Numbered from the stretch's first letter, positions 27,882-38,989 are shown. The stretch: DNA of 64,000 nucleotides from Tahibacter soli (GCF_025717065.2 NZ_JAOVZO020000019.1:62001-126000); one strand, 5' to 3'. Numbers and translations are program-made. The notes: a model not told the origin generated them from the sequence alone.

Positions 27882-30424
27882 ATGCGCGTTTTCCTCCGCT
27901 TGCTACGCTATGCGCTGTTCCTTGCGCTTGGCGCAGCCGTGCTCGGGTGCCTCGCTGTAGGCGTCGCTTACTGGCTGATTTCCCCCGCCTGCCGTCGGCA
28001 GAGACGTTGCGAGACGTCCGACTGCAGGTGCCGCTACGAGTCTACACCGCCGACGACAAGCTGATAGCGACGTTCGGCGAGACCCGCCGCATCCCCGTCG
28101 CCATCGCGAACGTGCCGGCACAGGTCAAGAACGCCTTCCTCGCCGCCGAGGACGCGCGCTTCTACGATCACCCCGGTTTCGACCTGCAGGGCATCTTCCG
28201 TGCGGTGTGGCACGTCGTGCGCACCGGCGGCGACAAGGGACCGGGCGGCTCGACGATCACGCAGCAGGTCGCGCGCAATTTCTTCCTGAGTCCCGAACAG
28301 ACCTACACGCGCAAGGTCTCGGAGCTGTTCCTGGCGCTGCGTATCGAAAGCGCATTGTCCAAGGATGAAATTCTCGAGCTTTACCTCAACAAGATCTTCC
28401 TCGGTCACCGCGCCTACGGCGTCGCGGCCGCGGCGGAGTTCTACTACGGCAAGACGCTCGACCAGCTCGAGGTCGGCGAAGCGGCGATGCTCGCGTCGCT
28501 GCCGAAGTTTCCGTCGACCGGCAACCCGCTGTACAACCGCGAGCGAGCACTGCAGCGCCGCAACTACGTCCTGGCGCGCATGCAGGAGAACGGCTTCATC
28601 GACGAGGCGCAGATGCGCGCCGCGATGGCGCTGCCCGATCGCGCCTACGCGCACGAGCCGCCGATCGAAGTCGAGGCGCCGTATCTGGCCGAGATGGTGC
28701 GCGTCGAAGCGCTCGAACGACTCGGCAACGACGCGCTGACCGACGGCTACAGCATCCGGACGACGCTCGACAGCCGCATGCAGGAAGCGGCGAACAAGGC
28801 CGTGCGCGACGCGCTGACCGCCTACGACCGCCGTCACGGCTGGCGCGGCCCCGAAGCGCACGTCGAACTCGCGGCCGGCGCGACGCCGGAAACGCTCGGC
28901 CGCGAGCTGGCGAACTTCCGCACGATCGCCGGCCTTGCGCCGGGCATCGTCAGCGAAGCGACGAAGGAGCACGCGACGGTCTATCTCGGCGACGGCCAGA
29001 GCGTTGCGCTCGACAAGGCCGCGATCGAGTGGGCGCGCGCTTATCAGACCGAAAACAGCCGCGGCCCGGCGCCGAAAAGCGTCGACGCGGTGCTCAAGGT
29101 CGGCGACATCGTGCGCGTCGCGCGCACCGGCGACGGCGATGCCGAAAAGTGGACTCTGTCGCAATTGCCGGCCGCGCAGGCCGCGCTCGTTTCGCTCGAT
29201 CCCGACGACGGCGCGATCCGCGCGCTGGTCGGCGGCTTCAGTTTCGCGCGCAGCAAGTTCAACCGCGCGACGCAGAGCGCGCGCCAGCCCGGCTCGAGCT
29301 TCAAGCCGTTCCTGTATGCGGCGGCGTTCGAACACGGCTTCACGCCGGCGTCGATCCTGAACGACGCGCCGATCGTGTTTCCCGATCCGTCGCGACCCGA
29401 CGGCATCTGGGCGCCGTCGAACGACGACGACAAGTTCGAAGGCCCGATGCGCCTGCGCGAAGCGCTGGTCAAATCGGTCAACCTCATCTCGGTGCGCCTG
29501 CTCGACGCCGTCGGCGTGCGCTACGCGCGCGAGTTCATCACGCGCTTCGGCCTGCCGCTCGAAGCGCTGCCCGAAAACCTCTCGATGGCGCTCGGCACCG
29601 CGTCGGTCGCGCCGCTGATGATGGCGCGCGGCTACGCCGTGCTCGCCAACGGCGGCATGCTGGTCGATCCGTATTTCGTCGCGTCGATCAAGGACCGCGA
29701 CGGCAAGGAAATCTACGCCGCGCAACCGGTTCGCGCGTGCCGCGACTGCCCCGAGCGCCTGCTCGACGACGCGCGTACGGCCCAGGCCGCCGCGGCGGCG
29801 AACGCGCCGACCGCAGCCGTGGCGACGCCGGTCGCCAATACGTCGCCGCCGCTCAACCGCTTCGTGCCGATCGGCGCCGCGCAGGCCAGCACGGCGCCTG
29901 TCGCCGTGCCGGTCGAACCGGGCAAACCGAAACTCGCGCCGCGCACGCTCGACGTGCGCACGGCGTATCTCGTCACGTCGCTGATGCGCGACGTCGTGCG
30001 CCGCGGCACCGGCGCGGCGGCGATGACGCTCAAGCGCAACGACCTCGCCGGCAAAACCGGCACGACGAACGAGCACCGCGACGCGTGGTTCAGCGGCTTC
30101 AACGACCAGATGGTGACGACCGTGTGGTTCGGCCTCGACGACTTCGGCTCGCTCGGCCGCGGCGAGTTCGGCGCCAAGGCCGCGCTGCCGATCTGGATCG
30201 ACTACATGCGCGTCGCGCTCGACGGCAAGCCGGAACGTCCGTTCGCGACGCCGCCCGGCATCAGCACCGCGCGCATCGATCCGGTCAGCGGCTATCTGGC
30301 ATCGAGCGACGATCCCGGCGCGATTCTCGAAATCTTCCGCAGCGAAGACATCGCGCGCCTGGCCGCGCCGCCGCCCGAAGCGCTCGACGAATCGCAGCAG
30401 GGCGAACCGTACGATATTTTCTGA
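27882..30424 (+). CDS. mrcA: Class A penicillin-binding protein 1A, with a one-base frameshift near the N-terminus
   Basis: This bifunctional peptidoglycan synthase has an N-terminal membrane helix, then glycosyltransferase motifs EDARFYDHPGFD and GGSTITQQVARNFF and an OB-like middle. The transpeptidase motifs are SSFK, SVN and KTGTTNEHRDAWF. The helix (MRVFLRLLRYALFLALG, from 27882) is in one frame and everything from RLPSAETLRDVRLQ on is in another. Adding one C to the run of five at 27982-27986 joins them seamlessly as WLISPRLPSAET, giving 847 aa. This looks like a sequencing or assembly error, or a recent real frameshift. It is divergent from pilM, a common gammaproteobacterial arrangement. 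Confidence 0.92.
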
Positions 30425-31068
30425 TGCGGCAGGACCGACGCGAAAAGCGCAGCCACAAAGGACATCCGCGCGGCGACGACCAGCGCCGCCTGATCGCGAT
30501 CGAGGCCGCGCGCATCATCAGCGAACTGGGCGTGCGCGACTATCACCAGGCGAAACTGCGCGCCGCCGAACGGCTCGGCATCGACGACGAGCGCGATCTG
30601 CCGAAGAACGTCGAAATCGAAAGCGCGCTCAAGGAATACCAGCGCCTGTTCGGCGGCGAGGCGCACATCGAGCGCCTGGCGCAGCTGCGATCCGCCGCGA
30701 TCGAAGCGATGCGCTATTTCGCGCGCTTCGAGCCGCGTCTCGTCGGCGCCGTGCTCGAAGGCACGGCGGACGAACATTCGGCCGTGTGCCTGCACCTGTT
30801 CGACGACAACCCGGACGGCCTCGCGCTGTTTCTCGACGAGCGCGGCATTCCGTACGAACAGATCGAACGCCGCCTGCGTTTCGGCCGCGACGACGAAGCC
30901 GATGTCGACGCGTACCGCTTCGACGCCGGCGACGTGACGATGGACCTCACGCTGCTGCCGCTCGACGCGCAGCGGCAGGCGCCGCTCGATCGCATCGACG
31001 GCAAGCCGATGCGGCGCGCGAACCTCGCGGCGGTGCAGCAGCTTCTCGACGAATCCGGTTCGCGCTGA
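30424..31068 (+). CDS. Conserved protein of unknown function coupled to the PBP gene
   Basis: The 214-aa protein has a basic N-terminus (MRQDRREKRSHKGHPRGDDQ), a helical region and a mixed alpha/beta C-terminal half. The segment LVGAVLEGTADEHSAVCLHLF vaguely resembles a nucleotidyltransferase core strand-turn-strand, but the usual GS and DxD residues are not clear. It looks cytoplasmic. The ATG shares one base with the PBP stop (TGATG), so it is translated from the same message. A terminator hairpin follows 12 bp after its stop. Confidence 0.75.
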   Translation: MRQDRREKRSHKGHPRGDDQRRLIAIEAARIISELGVRDYHQAKLRAAERLGIDDERDLPKNVEIESALKEYQRLFGGEAHIERLAQLRSAAIEAMRYFARFEPRLVGAVLEGTADEHSAVCLHLFDDNPDGLALFLDERGIPYEQIERRLRFGRDDEADVDAYRFDAGDVTMDLTLLPLDAQRQAPLDRIDGKPMRRANLAAVQQLLDESGSR

Positions 31069-31080
31069 CGCCAGAACGCA

Positions 31081-31104
31081 AACGCCCCGGCAAGCCGGGG
31101 CGTT
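31081..31104. terminator. Bidirectional terminator between convergent genes
   Basis: AACGCCCCGG and CCGGGGCGTT form a perfect 10-bp stem with a 4-base loop, between the stop of the 30424-31068 gene and the stop of gltA. The downstream U-tract is poor on both sides, so termination strength is uncertain. Confidence 0.65.
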
Positions 31105-31125
31105 CGTGCGTCGGATTGAAACGAA

Positions 31126-32418
31126 TCAGCGCTTTTCGACGTCGACGTAGTCGCGCGTCGGCGCGCCGGTGTAGATCTGGCGCGGACGGCCGATCTTGGC
31201 ATCCGGCGTTTCGTGCTGCTCGAGCCAGTGCGCGACCCAGCCGGCGGTGCGCGCGATCGCGAACATCACGGTGAACATCTCGGTCGGGATGCCGAGCGCC
31301 TTGTAGATGATGCCCGAGTAGAAGTCGACGTTCGGGTACAGCTTGCGCTCGACGAAGTACGAATCCTTGAGCGCGGCGGCTTCCAGTTCCATCGCGACGT
31401 CGAGCATCGGATCGGACACGTTCAGATCGGCGAGCACCTTGTGGCACATCTCGCGGATGATCGTCGCGCGCGGATCGAAGTTCTTGTAGACGCGGTGGCC
31501 GAAGCCCATCAGGCGGAAGCCGGAGTTCTTGTCCTTGGCGCGCTCGACGGCCTTGCCGACGTTCTTCGCGTCGCCGATCTCGGCGAGCATCTTGAGCACC
31601 GCCTCGTTCGCGCCGCCGTGCGCGGGCCCCCACAGCGCGGCGATGCCGGCCGCGACGCACGCATACGGATTCGCGCCGGTCGAGCCGACCAGGCGAACGG
31701 TCGACGTCGACGCGTTCTGCTCGTGGTCGGCGTGCAGGATGAAGAGGAGGTCCAGCGCCTTGGCCGCGACCGGCGACAGCTGCAGCGGCTCCGACGGCAC
31801 CTCGAACATCATGTGCAGGAAGCGCGTGCAGTATTCGAGGTTGTTGCGCGGATAGCGGATCGGCCAGCCGATCGAATAGCGGTACGCGGCCGCGGCGATC
31901 GTCGGCATCTTCGCGATCAGGCGGATCGCGGCGAGCTTGCGCTGCGCCGGGTCGTTGATGTCGAGCGAGTCGTGATAGAACGCGGCGAGCGAACCGACCG
32001 CGGCCATCGACATCGCCATCGGATGCGCGTCGTAGTGAAAACCCTGGAAGAAGTTCTTGAGCGACTCGCGCATCATGGTGTGATGCGTCACGTCGTGCTC
32101 GAACGTCTGGAACTGCGCGGCGCTGGGCAGTTCGCCGTTGATCAGGAGATACGCGACTTCGAGAAAGTTCGACTGCTTGGCGAGCTGTTCGATCGGATAG
32201 CCGCGATACAGCAGAACGCCCTGGTCGCCGTCGATGAACGTGACCGCGCTCTTGGTCGCGGCGGTCGACATGAAGCCCGGGTCGTAGGTGAAGTAACCGG
32301 TGTCTTTATTGAGCTTGCCGATGTCGAAAGCGGGATCGCCCATGGTTCCCGACACGACCGGCAGCGTGGCCGAACGGTTGGTCGAAGCATCGGTAATGAC
32401 TACGGTCTTATCGGACAC
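31126..32418 (-). CDS. gltA: Citrate synthase (type II)
   Basis: The 430-aa enzyme condenses oxaloacetate and acetyl-CoA at entry to the TCA cycle. Catalytic residues lie in [11 protein letters not shown] (first His), [13 protein letters not shown] (second His) and NVDFYSG (Asp). The N-terminal beta domain ([20 protein letters not shown]) marks the hexameric, NADH-sensitive type of gram-negative bacteria. A GTG at 32418 is chosen as start because AGGAG lies 7 nt upstream and the protein then begins VSDKTVVIT; the ATG at 32538 would add 40 unlikely residues. Confidence 0.96.
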   Translation of the reverse strand: MSDKTVVITDASTNRSATLPVVSGTMGDPAFDIGKLNKDTGYFTYDPGFMSTAATKSAVTFIDGDQGVLLYRGYPIEQLAKQSNFLEVAYLLINGELPSAAQFQTFEHDVTHHTMMRESLKNFFQGFHYDAHPMAMSMAAVGSLAAFYHDSLDINDPAQRKLAAIRLIAKMPTIAAAAYRYSIGWPIRYPRNNLEYCTRFLHMMFEVPSEPLQLSPVAAKALDLLFILHADHEQNASTSTVRLVGSTGANPYACVAAGIAALWGPAHGGANEAVLKMLAEIGDAKNVGKAVERAKDKNSGFRLMGFGHRVYKNFDPRATIIREMCHKVLADLNVSDPMLDVAMELEAAALKDSYFVERKLYPNVDFYSGIIYKALGIPTEMFTVMFAIARTAGWVAHWLEQHETPDAKIGRPRQIYTGAPTRDYVDVEKR

Positions 32419-32512
32419 GACTGACTCCTGTGTTCTCCGGGCGCCCTGGCCCCGGTTGCATGGTGGCGAAAGCGACCGCCAAGACGCGGCAAAGCTTTCG
32501 ATGCGACGCACA

Positions 32513-32521
32513 ATTATCGCA
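32513..32521 (-). promoter_or_regulatory. Extended -10 promoter candidate for gltA
   Basis: The minus strand reads TGCGATAAT about 95 bp before the gltA GTG, an extended -10 box in an otherwise GC-rich stretch. No good -35 hexamer stands at 17 bases. The rest of the 290-bp gap before rpmE2 shows only the rpmE2 terminator hairpin. Confidence 0.35.
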
Positions 32522-32634
32522 CACGCGTTTGAATCCAACAGCGCGCCGGCTGCGACTTTGGTCCAGTCCGCGCCCGCGGTTTCATGACAGGATTTTCAAG
32601 GACGCAGATTTCACGACGCGAACGCCGCAAACGC

Positions 32635-32660
32635 GAACGCCGGCCTTGCGGCCGGCGTTC
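32635..32660 (-). terminator. Terminator hairpin after rpmE2
   Basis: GAACGCCGGCC and GGCCGGCGTTC form a perfect 11-bp stem with a 4-base loop, about 50 bp past the rpmE2 stop. The trailing sequence on the minus strand is GCGTTTGCGG, so the U-tract is weak. Confidence 0.6.
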
Positions 32661-32708
32661 GGTGTAATGCAGGGCGCGTCCTTGCGCCCGGAAGCCCTGT
32701 GAGCTTCT

Positions 32709-32957
32709 TTACTTCTTCGTCGCGTAGCGACGGTTGAACTTGTCGACGCGACCGCCGGCGTCGATGATCTTGTGCTTGCCCGTGTAGAACGGATGCGAAG
32801 CGCTCGAGATATCGATCTTGATCAGCGGATATTCCTGACCGTCTTCCCACTTGATCTTTTCTTTGCTGGTCATCGTGGAACGCGTCAGGAACGAGAAATC
32901 GGTGGTCACATCCTGAAACACCACCGGGTTGTACTTCGGATGAATGTCGGCCTTCAT
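32709..32957 (-). CDS. rpmE2: 50S ribosomal protein L31 type B
   Basis: The 82-aa protein begins [16 protein letters not shown] and ends in [20 protein letters not shown], the pattern of L31. It lacks the CxxC zinc ligands of type A L31, so it is the zinc-independent form, which in many bacteria is induced on zinc starvation by Zur. I did not see a convincing Zur box in the short upstream region. GGAG lies 6 nt before the ATG at 32957. It is divergent from the mechanosensitive channel gene. Confidence 0.95.
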   Translation of the reverse strand: MKADIHPKYNPVVFQDVTTDFSFLTRSTMTSKEKIKWEDGQEYPLIKIDISSASHPFYTGKHKIIDAGGRVDKFNRRYATKK

Positions 32958-33087
32958 GGTGGGCTCCGGAAAGAAAGTCGGGCGGCAAAGAGCGGTATGG
33001 TATCGTCCTTGAGTCCCGCGGCGCAAGTTCATGCCACGTTCCGCGTCCAGGCCCGATCGTAGCCTCTCTCCCAAGTCATTGATTAGC

Positions 33088-36000
33088 ATGCTCGACTGGA
33101 TTCGACCGCTGCTCTTTGCCGTGCTCGCCCTCGCCGCCCAGCCGGGTCGCGCGCAGCCGCCGACCGACCTCGAACTGTGGCGCCGGGCGCACCCGGAAAT
33201 CCGCATCGCGCCCGACCCCGACTTCGCGCCGATCGATTCGCTCGATGCGAAGAACCAGCAACAGGGGCTCGCCGCCGACTATCTCAAGCTGATCGGCCAG
33301 CGCACCGGACTGAAGTTTCGCGTCGTGCCGGTCGGCAGCTGGTCCGAAGCCATGGAAGCGCTGCGCGAACGCCGCGTCGACATGCTGTCGGCCGCGTTCG
33401 CGTCGAAGGCGCGCGAGGAGTTTGCGCTTTTCACCGCGCCGTACCTGCGTCTGCCTTGCGCGGTGTTCGTGCGCGCCGACTCCGGCCTCAAGCTCGACCA
33501 GATCGACGGCCGCAGCATCGGCGTCGCGCTCGAGCACGTCTGCCAGGAAGACCTCGCGCCGCTCGCGCGCAAGGCGCAGATCACGGCGCTGCGCAACTCG
33601 ACCGAGGCCTTGAAGGCACTCGTCGACGGCAAGGTCGACGCGCTCGCCGGCGACCTCGTGACGCTGCAGGCCGCGGCGAACCGTCTGGGCGTGCGCGACC
33701 GGCTCAGCATCGCGGGGCAGATCGGCGCCGACGGTCCGCTGAGCTTCGCCGTGCGCAAGGACTGGCCGCAGTTGAAACAGATCCTCGACGAGGCGCTCGC
33801 CGGCATCGACGTCGACGACGAGGCACAGCTGCGCCAGCGCTGGCTCAAGGACCTGCTGCCGAACGACCCCGCGAAAGACGCGCAGACGTCCACATCCGAC
33901 GACGCGCTGCCGCCGGGCCTGGCGCCGGCGCTGGAAGCGGCGCGCAAGGCGCTGGCCGAACAAAAGTCGCTGGCGGCCGACGACGTGCGCGCGGCAACCG
34001 AGGCGCTCGACGCGGCCGACGCCGACGAACGCAAATCCGAGGCGCTGCTGGTCGAGCGCCAAGCGCTGCGCGACGCCGCCGCCAAGGCCGCCACCGACAA
34101 CGCCGCGCTCGACCAGGCGCTCGCGCGCGACGACACGGCGGCGCTCCTGACCTGGCGCGCAAGCCTGCCCGAGCGTGCGAGCGTCGAGCAGCTGGAAGGG
34201 CTGCTCGGTCGCGAACGCGCGGCGCTCGCCGACGCCCGCGCGGCCGTGAATACACTGCAGTCCGACGCCGCGCGGCAGCTCGAACGGCCGGCGCAGATTC
34301 GCAAGGAACTGAAGAACGCACAGGCGCAGATCGCGGCGCCCGCCGATGCGGACAAGGCCGCCGACAAGACGGCCGGCGTCGTCGCCGATGCGAAGCGGCT
34401 GCAGCACGAGGCGGCGCGGCGTCTGGCTCAGATCACCGTGGCCAAGCTCGAAGACGAGTTGCGCAGCTACGAGCCGCGCCTGCGCCTGGCTTCGGCGCAA
34501 TTGCGCGAGAACCAGCGCGAGGCGGCGCAGCGGCAACAGAAGGTCGATGCGCTGCAGAACCTCATCCTCGACCGCAACACCGCCGTTGCGAGCGCGATCA
34601 ACGAGCGCATGCGCAAGGAGGCCGACGCGTTCGCGCCGGCCGGCCCGGCGCTGGCCGCCCCCGCCCGGCAGAACGTCGCCTACGCCGACGAGCTGAGCCG
34701 GGCCACGCGGCGCCTCGCCGAAATCCGCGTGCTGCGCGAGGACTATGCGAAGAACCGCATCGCGACCGAACAGGCGCTCAAGAACACGAAAGAACGCGTC
34801 GACATCGGCGGCGTCACCGAGGCGGTCGGCCTCATCCTTCTGGCCGAACGCGAAAAGCTGCAGCCGGCCGCGGCGCTCAAGCGCAAGCTCGCCGCACTGC
34901 AGACCGAACTGGCGCAGGCGAAGATCCGCCTGATCGACCTGCGCGAACTCGGCACGTCGCTCGACGACCCGGCCGCGCGCGTCGACGAGCAGGTCAAGCT
35001 GCTGCCGCCCGGCACCGAGAACACCACGGCGCTGCGCCAGTCGCTGTTTCGCGTGTTCGGCGCGCGCGCCGAAGTCGTCGCGCAGCTCTCGCTCGCGCAG
35101 CGCTCGCTCGCCGACGCGCTCGCCGACACCGAGCAGGAACTCAAAAGCCTGACCGACGCGAGCGCCGCGCTGCGCGACCTGCTCGACGCGCATCTGCTGT
35201 GGACCCCGAGCCACGGGCCGGTCGACCGCAACTGGCCGCTCGCGATCGCGTCCGGCGCGCTCGACGCGTTCCGGCCCGATCGCTGGTGGGACGCGGCGAA
35301 GCTCGCGGTCAACCTCGCCGTCGGGCGGCCGGCATCGACGCTCGCCGGCCTCGCGCTCGTCGTCGCGCTGCTGCTGTACCGGCGACGCATACCCGCGAAG
35401 CTCGACGCGATCGCAACACCGATGCGGCGCATCCGCACCGACCGCTACCGGCTGTCGGGCGAGGCGTTCGCGCTGAGCCTCGTCGCCACGCTGCCGTTGC
35501 CGCTCGCGGTATGGCTGGGCTCGCGCCTGCTGCAGCGCGCCGGGGACGCCGGCTACGTGTTCAGCGACGCGCTCGGCCTCACGCTCGGCCAGATGGTGCC
35601 GACGGTCGCGATGCTGTCGTTCATGCGCTGGCTGACCGCTGACAAGGGCCTCGCAGCGACACACTTCCGCTGGAACCCGAGCCGGCGCCAGGCCCTCGAC
35701 ACGATTCGCCGCTGGCTCACGTTCGGGCTCGTGCCGGCGATGTTCCTGCTGCTGATGTACTTCAACTACGGCGAGCAGTTCGCCAACGCGGGCTTCGCTC
35801 GCGCCGTCCTCATCGTCGGCTGCCTGCTGCTCGCGCGGCTCGTCTGGCAGGTGATGGCGCCGGGCGTGCTGTGGTCGTCGCGCACGCTCGAACCGGTACG
35901 CACGCGACAGCTGCTGCGCATCGGCCTGACCGGCGCGGTGCTCGGCCTCGTCATGCTCGCGCTTGCGGGCTACCTGCTGACCGCGGTCACGCTCGCCGGC

Positions 36001-37188
36001 CGACTCGTCGAATCGGGCAGCGCGTTCCTCGCGCTCGCGACGTTGAACGGCATGGCGCTGCGCTGGCTGTCGCTCGGCGAGCGGCGCCTCGCGCTCAAGC
36101 GCATGGAAGAAAAGCGCGAGGCCGACGGTGCGCGCGACGACGCCGAACTCGAAACACGGCCGGAGTTCGTCGCCGAGGCCGAGCAGATCACGCTCGCAAG
36201 CATCAACCAGCAGACGCGGCGGCTCTTGCGCGCGCTGACGACGGTCGTGCTCGCGGCGACGCTGTTGTGGGTCTGGTCCGACGTGACGCCGGCGCTGTCG
36301 TACCTCGGCAACATCGACGCGTGGAAATCGAGCTACACCGCCGACGGCAAGGCCGTGGAGGTGACCGTCAACCTGCGCTCGCTGCTGTTCGCCGTCGTCG
36401 CGCTGATGCTGACCTGGGTCGCCACGCGCAACCTGCCGGGCCTGCTGGAAATCGGCGTGCTGCGGCGCCTCAACGTCGACGCGCCGACGCGCTACGCGAT
36501 CACCGCGATTTCGCGCTACGCGATCGCGATCTTCGGCACCGTGTTCGGCCTGTCGCTGTTCGGCCTGCGCTGGGGCCAGCTGCAGTGGATGGCCGCGGCA
36601 CTGACGGTCGGCCTCGGCTTCGGCCTGCAGGAAATTTTCGCGAACTTCGTGTCGGGTCTGATCGTGCTGTTCGAACGGCCGATCCGCGTCGGCGACGTCA
36701 TCTCGATCGGCGGCATCGAGGGTACGGTCACGCGCATCCGCACGCGCGCGACCACCGTCGTCGACTGGGACAACCGCGAGGTGGTGATCCCGAACAAGAC
36801 GTTCATCACGAGCCAGCTGACGAACTGGACGCTCACCGACGCCGTCACGCGCGTCGTGATCAAGCTCGGCGTCGCCTACGACAGCGATCCGGAAGCCGTG
36901 CGCGCGCTGCTGCTCGACGTCGCGCGGGCGCATCCGAAGGTGCTCAAGGAACCCGGCCCGAACTGCTGGTGCGTGGCGCTCGCCGATTCGACGCTGAACT
37001 TCGAGCTGCGCGTATTCGTCGGCGACACGCTCGAGCGCAACGGCGTGCGCAACGACCTGCACGGAACGATCCTGCGCGAGTTCCGCGCGCGCAAGATCGA
37101 GATCGCGTTTCCGCAGATGGACGTGTGGGTGCGCGCCGCGCCGGCATTGCCGGCGGCGGACGCGCCGAAGCCGGAAGCCGCGTCCTAA
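33088..37188 (+). CDS. MscS/MscK-type mechanosensitive channel fused to a periplasmic solute-binding domain
   Basis: The 1366-aa protein begins with a signal peptide (cleavage near GRA, residue 22). Residues 27-257 look like a bacterial solute-binding protein family 3 domain: [41 protein letters not shown], then MLSAAF-type and [11 protein letters not shown] strands. A long coiled coil (about 280-700) like the periplasmic region of MscK/MscM follows, then about ten membrane helices (about 745-1165). The MscS core has pore helix [20 protein letters not shown], then [19 protein letters not shown] and a beta/alpha vestibule. The ATG at 33088 is chosen because it starts the signal peptide; a frame from 33031 also exists. 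The ligand is unknown. Confidence 0.88.
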   Translation: MLDWIRPLLFAVLALAAQPGRAQPPTDLELWRRAHPEIRIAPDPDFAPIDSLDAKNQQQGLAADYLKLIGQRTGLKFRVVPVGSWSEAMEALRERRVDMLSAAFASKAREEFALFTAPYLRLPCAVFVRADSGLKLDQIDGRSIGVALEHVCQEDLAPLARKAQITALRNSTEALKALVDGKVDALAGDLVTLQAAANRLGVRDRLSIAGQIGADGPLSFAVRKDWPQLKQILDEALAGIDVDDEAQLRQRWLKDLLPNDPAKDAQTSTSDDALPPGLAPALEAARKALAEQKSLAADDVRAATEALDAADADERKSEALLVERQALRDAAAKAATDNAALDQALARDDTAALLTWRASLPERASVEQLEGLLGRERAALADARAAVNTLQSDAARQLERPAQIRKELKNAQAQIAAPADADKAADKTAGVVADAKRLQHEAARRLAQITVAKLEDELRSYEPRLRLASAQLRENQREAAQRQQKVDALQNLILDRNTAVASAINERMRKEADAFAPAGPALAAPARQNVAYADELSRATRRLAEIRVLREDYAKNRIATEQALKNTKERVDIGGVTEAVGLILLAEREKLQPAAALKRKLAALQTELAQAKIRLIDLRELGTSLDDPAARVDEQVKLLPPGTENTTALRQSLFRVFGARAEVVAQLSLAQRSLADALADTEQELKSLTDASAALRDLLDAHLLWTPSHGPVDRNWPLAIASGALDAFRPDRWWDAAKLAVNLAVGRPASTLAGLALVVALLLYRRRIPAKLDAIATPMRRIRTDRYRLSGEAFALSLVATLPLPLAVWLGSRLLQRAGDAGYVFSDALGLTLGQMVPTVAMLSFMRWLTADKGLAATHFRWNPSRRQALDTIRRWLTFGLVPAMFLLLMYFNYGEQFANAGFARAVLIVGCLLLARLVWQVMAPGVLWSSRTLEPVRTRQLLRIGLTGAVLGLVMLALAGYLLTAVTLAGRLVESGSAFLALATLNGMALRWLSLGERRLALKRMEEKREADGARDDAELETRPEFVAEAEQITLASINQQTRRLLRALTTVVLAATLLWVWSDVTPALSYLGNIDAWKSSYTADGKAVEVTVNLRSLLFAVVALMLTWVATRNLPGLLEIGVLRRLNVDAPTRYAITAISRYAIAIFGTVFGLSLFGLRWGQLQWMAAALTVGLGFGLQEIFANFVSGLIVLFERPIRVGDVISIGGIEGTVTRIRTRATTVVDWDNREVVIPNKTFITSQLTNWTLTDAVTRVVIKLGVAYDSDPEAVRALLLDVARAHPKVLKEPGPNCWCVALADSTLNFELRVFVGDTLERNGVRNDLHGTILREFRARKIEIAFPQMDVWVRAAPALPAADAPKPEAAS

Positions 37189-38108
37189 GCCGCGCCGAGC
37201 GCCTGCGCGATCATCGCGGCGAAGCGCGCGTGATCGACGTCGAGCACGATGCGCGCGTTCGGCGCCTTGCCGCCGCGGCGATCCCAGTCGACGATGGTCG
37301 CGCCGCGCGTCAGCGCGCCGTTCAGTTCGACGGAGACGTGGCGCTCCTCGGCGCGCACGACGATGCCGGGATCGAGCACCACCGCCATCGCGAGCGCGTC
37401 CGCGGCGATCAGGCCCGGGCGTTCGCGCTCCTTGTTGAAGGCGCGCGTCTTTTTCGAGATCGCGCCGTAGAACGTCGCCCGCTTGTCGCCCGACGCGAAC
37501 CAGCGTTCGGCCTGGTCGAAATCGAGCGCGTGGCGCACCGTGGCTTCCCAGTCGACGAGTTCGAACATCGGCCAGCTCGAAAACACGACGTGCGCGGCTT
37601 CCGGATCGAAGCCGATGTTGAACTCGGCGCTGACCGACGTGTTGCCGCGACCGGTCACCGCGCCGCCCATCACGACGAGGCGCGCGATGCGCGACGGCAG
37701 GTCGGGATCGAGCCGCAGCGCGAGCGCGAGATTCGTCAGCGGCCCGAGCGCAACGAGCGTCAGCTCGCCCGGATGCGCGCGCGCCAGGCGCACGAGCGCG
37801 AGCGCCGCGTGCTCGTCGGCGGCGGCGCGGTGCGCCGGCGCGATCCCCGCGTCGCCGAAGCCATCCATGCCGTGCACGTGCGCGGCGTCTTCGGCCGGCA
37901 GCACGAGCGGCACGGGGCAACCCGGATAGACGGGCGTGTCGGCACCGACGAGTTCCGTCAGCTTCAGCGCGTTCGCGACGGTGTGCGCGAGGCCCACGTT
38001 GCCGGCCGTGATCGACAATGCCTCGATGCGCGAATGCCGGTAAGCCATCAGAATCGCGAGCGCGTCGTCGACGCCGGGGTCGGTGTCGATCAGGAGTCGT
38101 TGGGTCAT
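37185..38108 (-). CDS. Inosine-uridine-type nucleoside hydrolase
   Basis: The 307-aa enzyme hydrolyses ribonucleosides to base and ribose. The calcium-binding DTDPGVDDALA cluster is at residues 8-18, and VVMGGAVTGRGNTSVSAEFNIGFDPEAA (ligands Asn, Glu and Asp of the ribose site) lies in the middle. This is the IunH/Rih family pattern; base specificity cannot be set from sequence. Cytoplasmic, no signal peptide. It converges on the channel gene, the two stops overlapping by 4 bp. Upstream 38109-38232 is AT-rich for this genome and shared with the divergent secreted protein gene. Confidence 0.9.
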   Translation of the reverse strand: MTQRLLIDTDPGVDDALAILMAYRHSRIEALSITAGNVGLAHTVANALKLTELVGADTPVYPGCPVPLVLPAEDAAHVHGMDGFGDAGIAPAHRAAADEHAALALVRLARAHPGELTLVALGPLTNLALALRLDPDLPSRIARLVVMGGAVTGRGNTSVSAEFNIGFDPEAAHVVFSSWPMFELVDWEATVRHALDFDQAERWFASGDKRATFYGAISKKTRAFNKERERPGLIAADALAMAVVLDPGIVVRAEERHVSVELNGALTRGATIVDWDRRGGKAPNARIVLDVDHARFAAMIAQALGAA

Positions 38109-38232
38109 GACGTTTCCATTGTTCGTTAATTAGTTGACTACTGCAATTCGCTACCGAACAGACGTTTTTTGATTTCTCGTGCTAGCGTCGGCGGCGTTCA
38201 GGGGAGGACGACACGACCGAGGTGTTCAGTCC

Positions 38233-38943
38233 ATGCGCAGGCGAATCATTGTAGCGAGTGCGGCCGTTGCGCTGCTCGCGGCCGTCTGCGCTCCTGCAAA
38301 CGGCCGTCAATTCGATGCTGCAAAGGACGCAGCCGTCAGTGACCGGCTGCGGGTCGCCGCCGCGCTCGACGAAATTCGGCTCGCCACCAGGCGAACATTC
38401 AAAGTCGGGATTCATGTCGACATCGGCGAAATGTCCTTCCCGACCTATCTGCCCGAACGCCCGACCGCACGCGACTTTCTTCTGGATGTAAACCTCCGTG
38501 CAGCGCTGATCGACCTCGCGCGCACCCCTCGCATTTTCGATCTGGATGCTTCACACACGCTGCAATCACCGCTCTCGACTATCGCTTCGCACACAGACGC
38601 GCTCCTAGCGACGTCGCAGGAAGTCGTCGTCGTCGTCCATATCGTGTTTCACGATGGTTCGAAAATCAGGATCAGATTGTCCGTCGGCCGCGAAGCGGCT
38701 TACGTTCCTGGCAGCGCGCGCGACGGCAGCGGACACGTATTGCCGGACCCGAATTTCGATACGTCTGCCTATTCCGGCCGCTGGTACTACCCGCCCGGTC
38801 AGGCCGCCGACATGACCGCCTTCCTCGAGTACATGCGCTCGCTCGGCGTCACGATCGCTACGGGCGGCAATGCGGGCAACGGCGTCATCGTCTGCACGTG
38901 GAATCCGACGACGAACACCACGACCTGCTATCTGCCGCGCTGA
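38233..38943 (+). CDS. Secreted protein of unknown function
   Basis: The 236-aa product has a signal peptide (MRRRIIVASAAVALLAAVCA, mature part from about residue 25). The mature part is mixed alpha/beta, with a beta-rich stretch (VVVVVHIVFHDGSKIRIRLS) and a Thr/Asn-rich C-terminus with two Cys that could form a disulfide. I do not recognise a family. The gene and its upstream region are visibly less GC-rich than neighbours, with more relaxed third positions, which may reflect acquisition or weak selection. It stands alone, divergent from the nucleoside hydrolase gene. Confidence 0.6.
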   Translation: MRRRIIVASAAVALLAAVCAPANGRQFDAAKDAAVSDRLRVAAALDEIRLATRRTFKVGIHVDIGEMSFPTYLPERPTARDFLLDVNLRAALIDLARTPRIFDLDASHTLQSPLSTIASHTDALLATSQEVVVVVHIVFHDGSKIRIRLSVGREAAYVPGSARDGSGHVLPDPNFDTSAYSGRWYYPPGQAADMTAFLEYMRSLGVTIATGGNAGNGVIVCTWNPTTNTTTCYLPR

Positions 38944-38989
38944 CGGCCGGACTCACTCAACGACGCCTCGCCTGCGGCGGCGCTAGCAG

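Noticed and set aside
32635-32660. Small RNA gene in the gltA-rpmE2 gap
   Set aside because: Only a single terminator-like hairpin and no promoter placed to produce it.
33076-37920. Minus-strand open frame of 1614 codons opposite the channel gene
   Set aside because: Antisense shadow; no domain signal, low-complexity Arg/Glu-rich composition.
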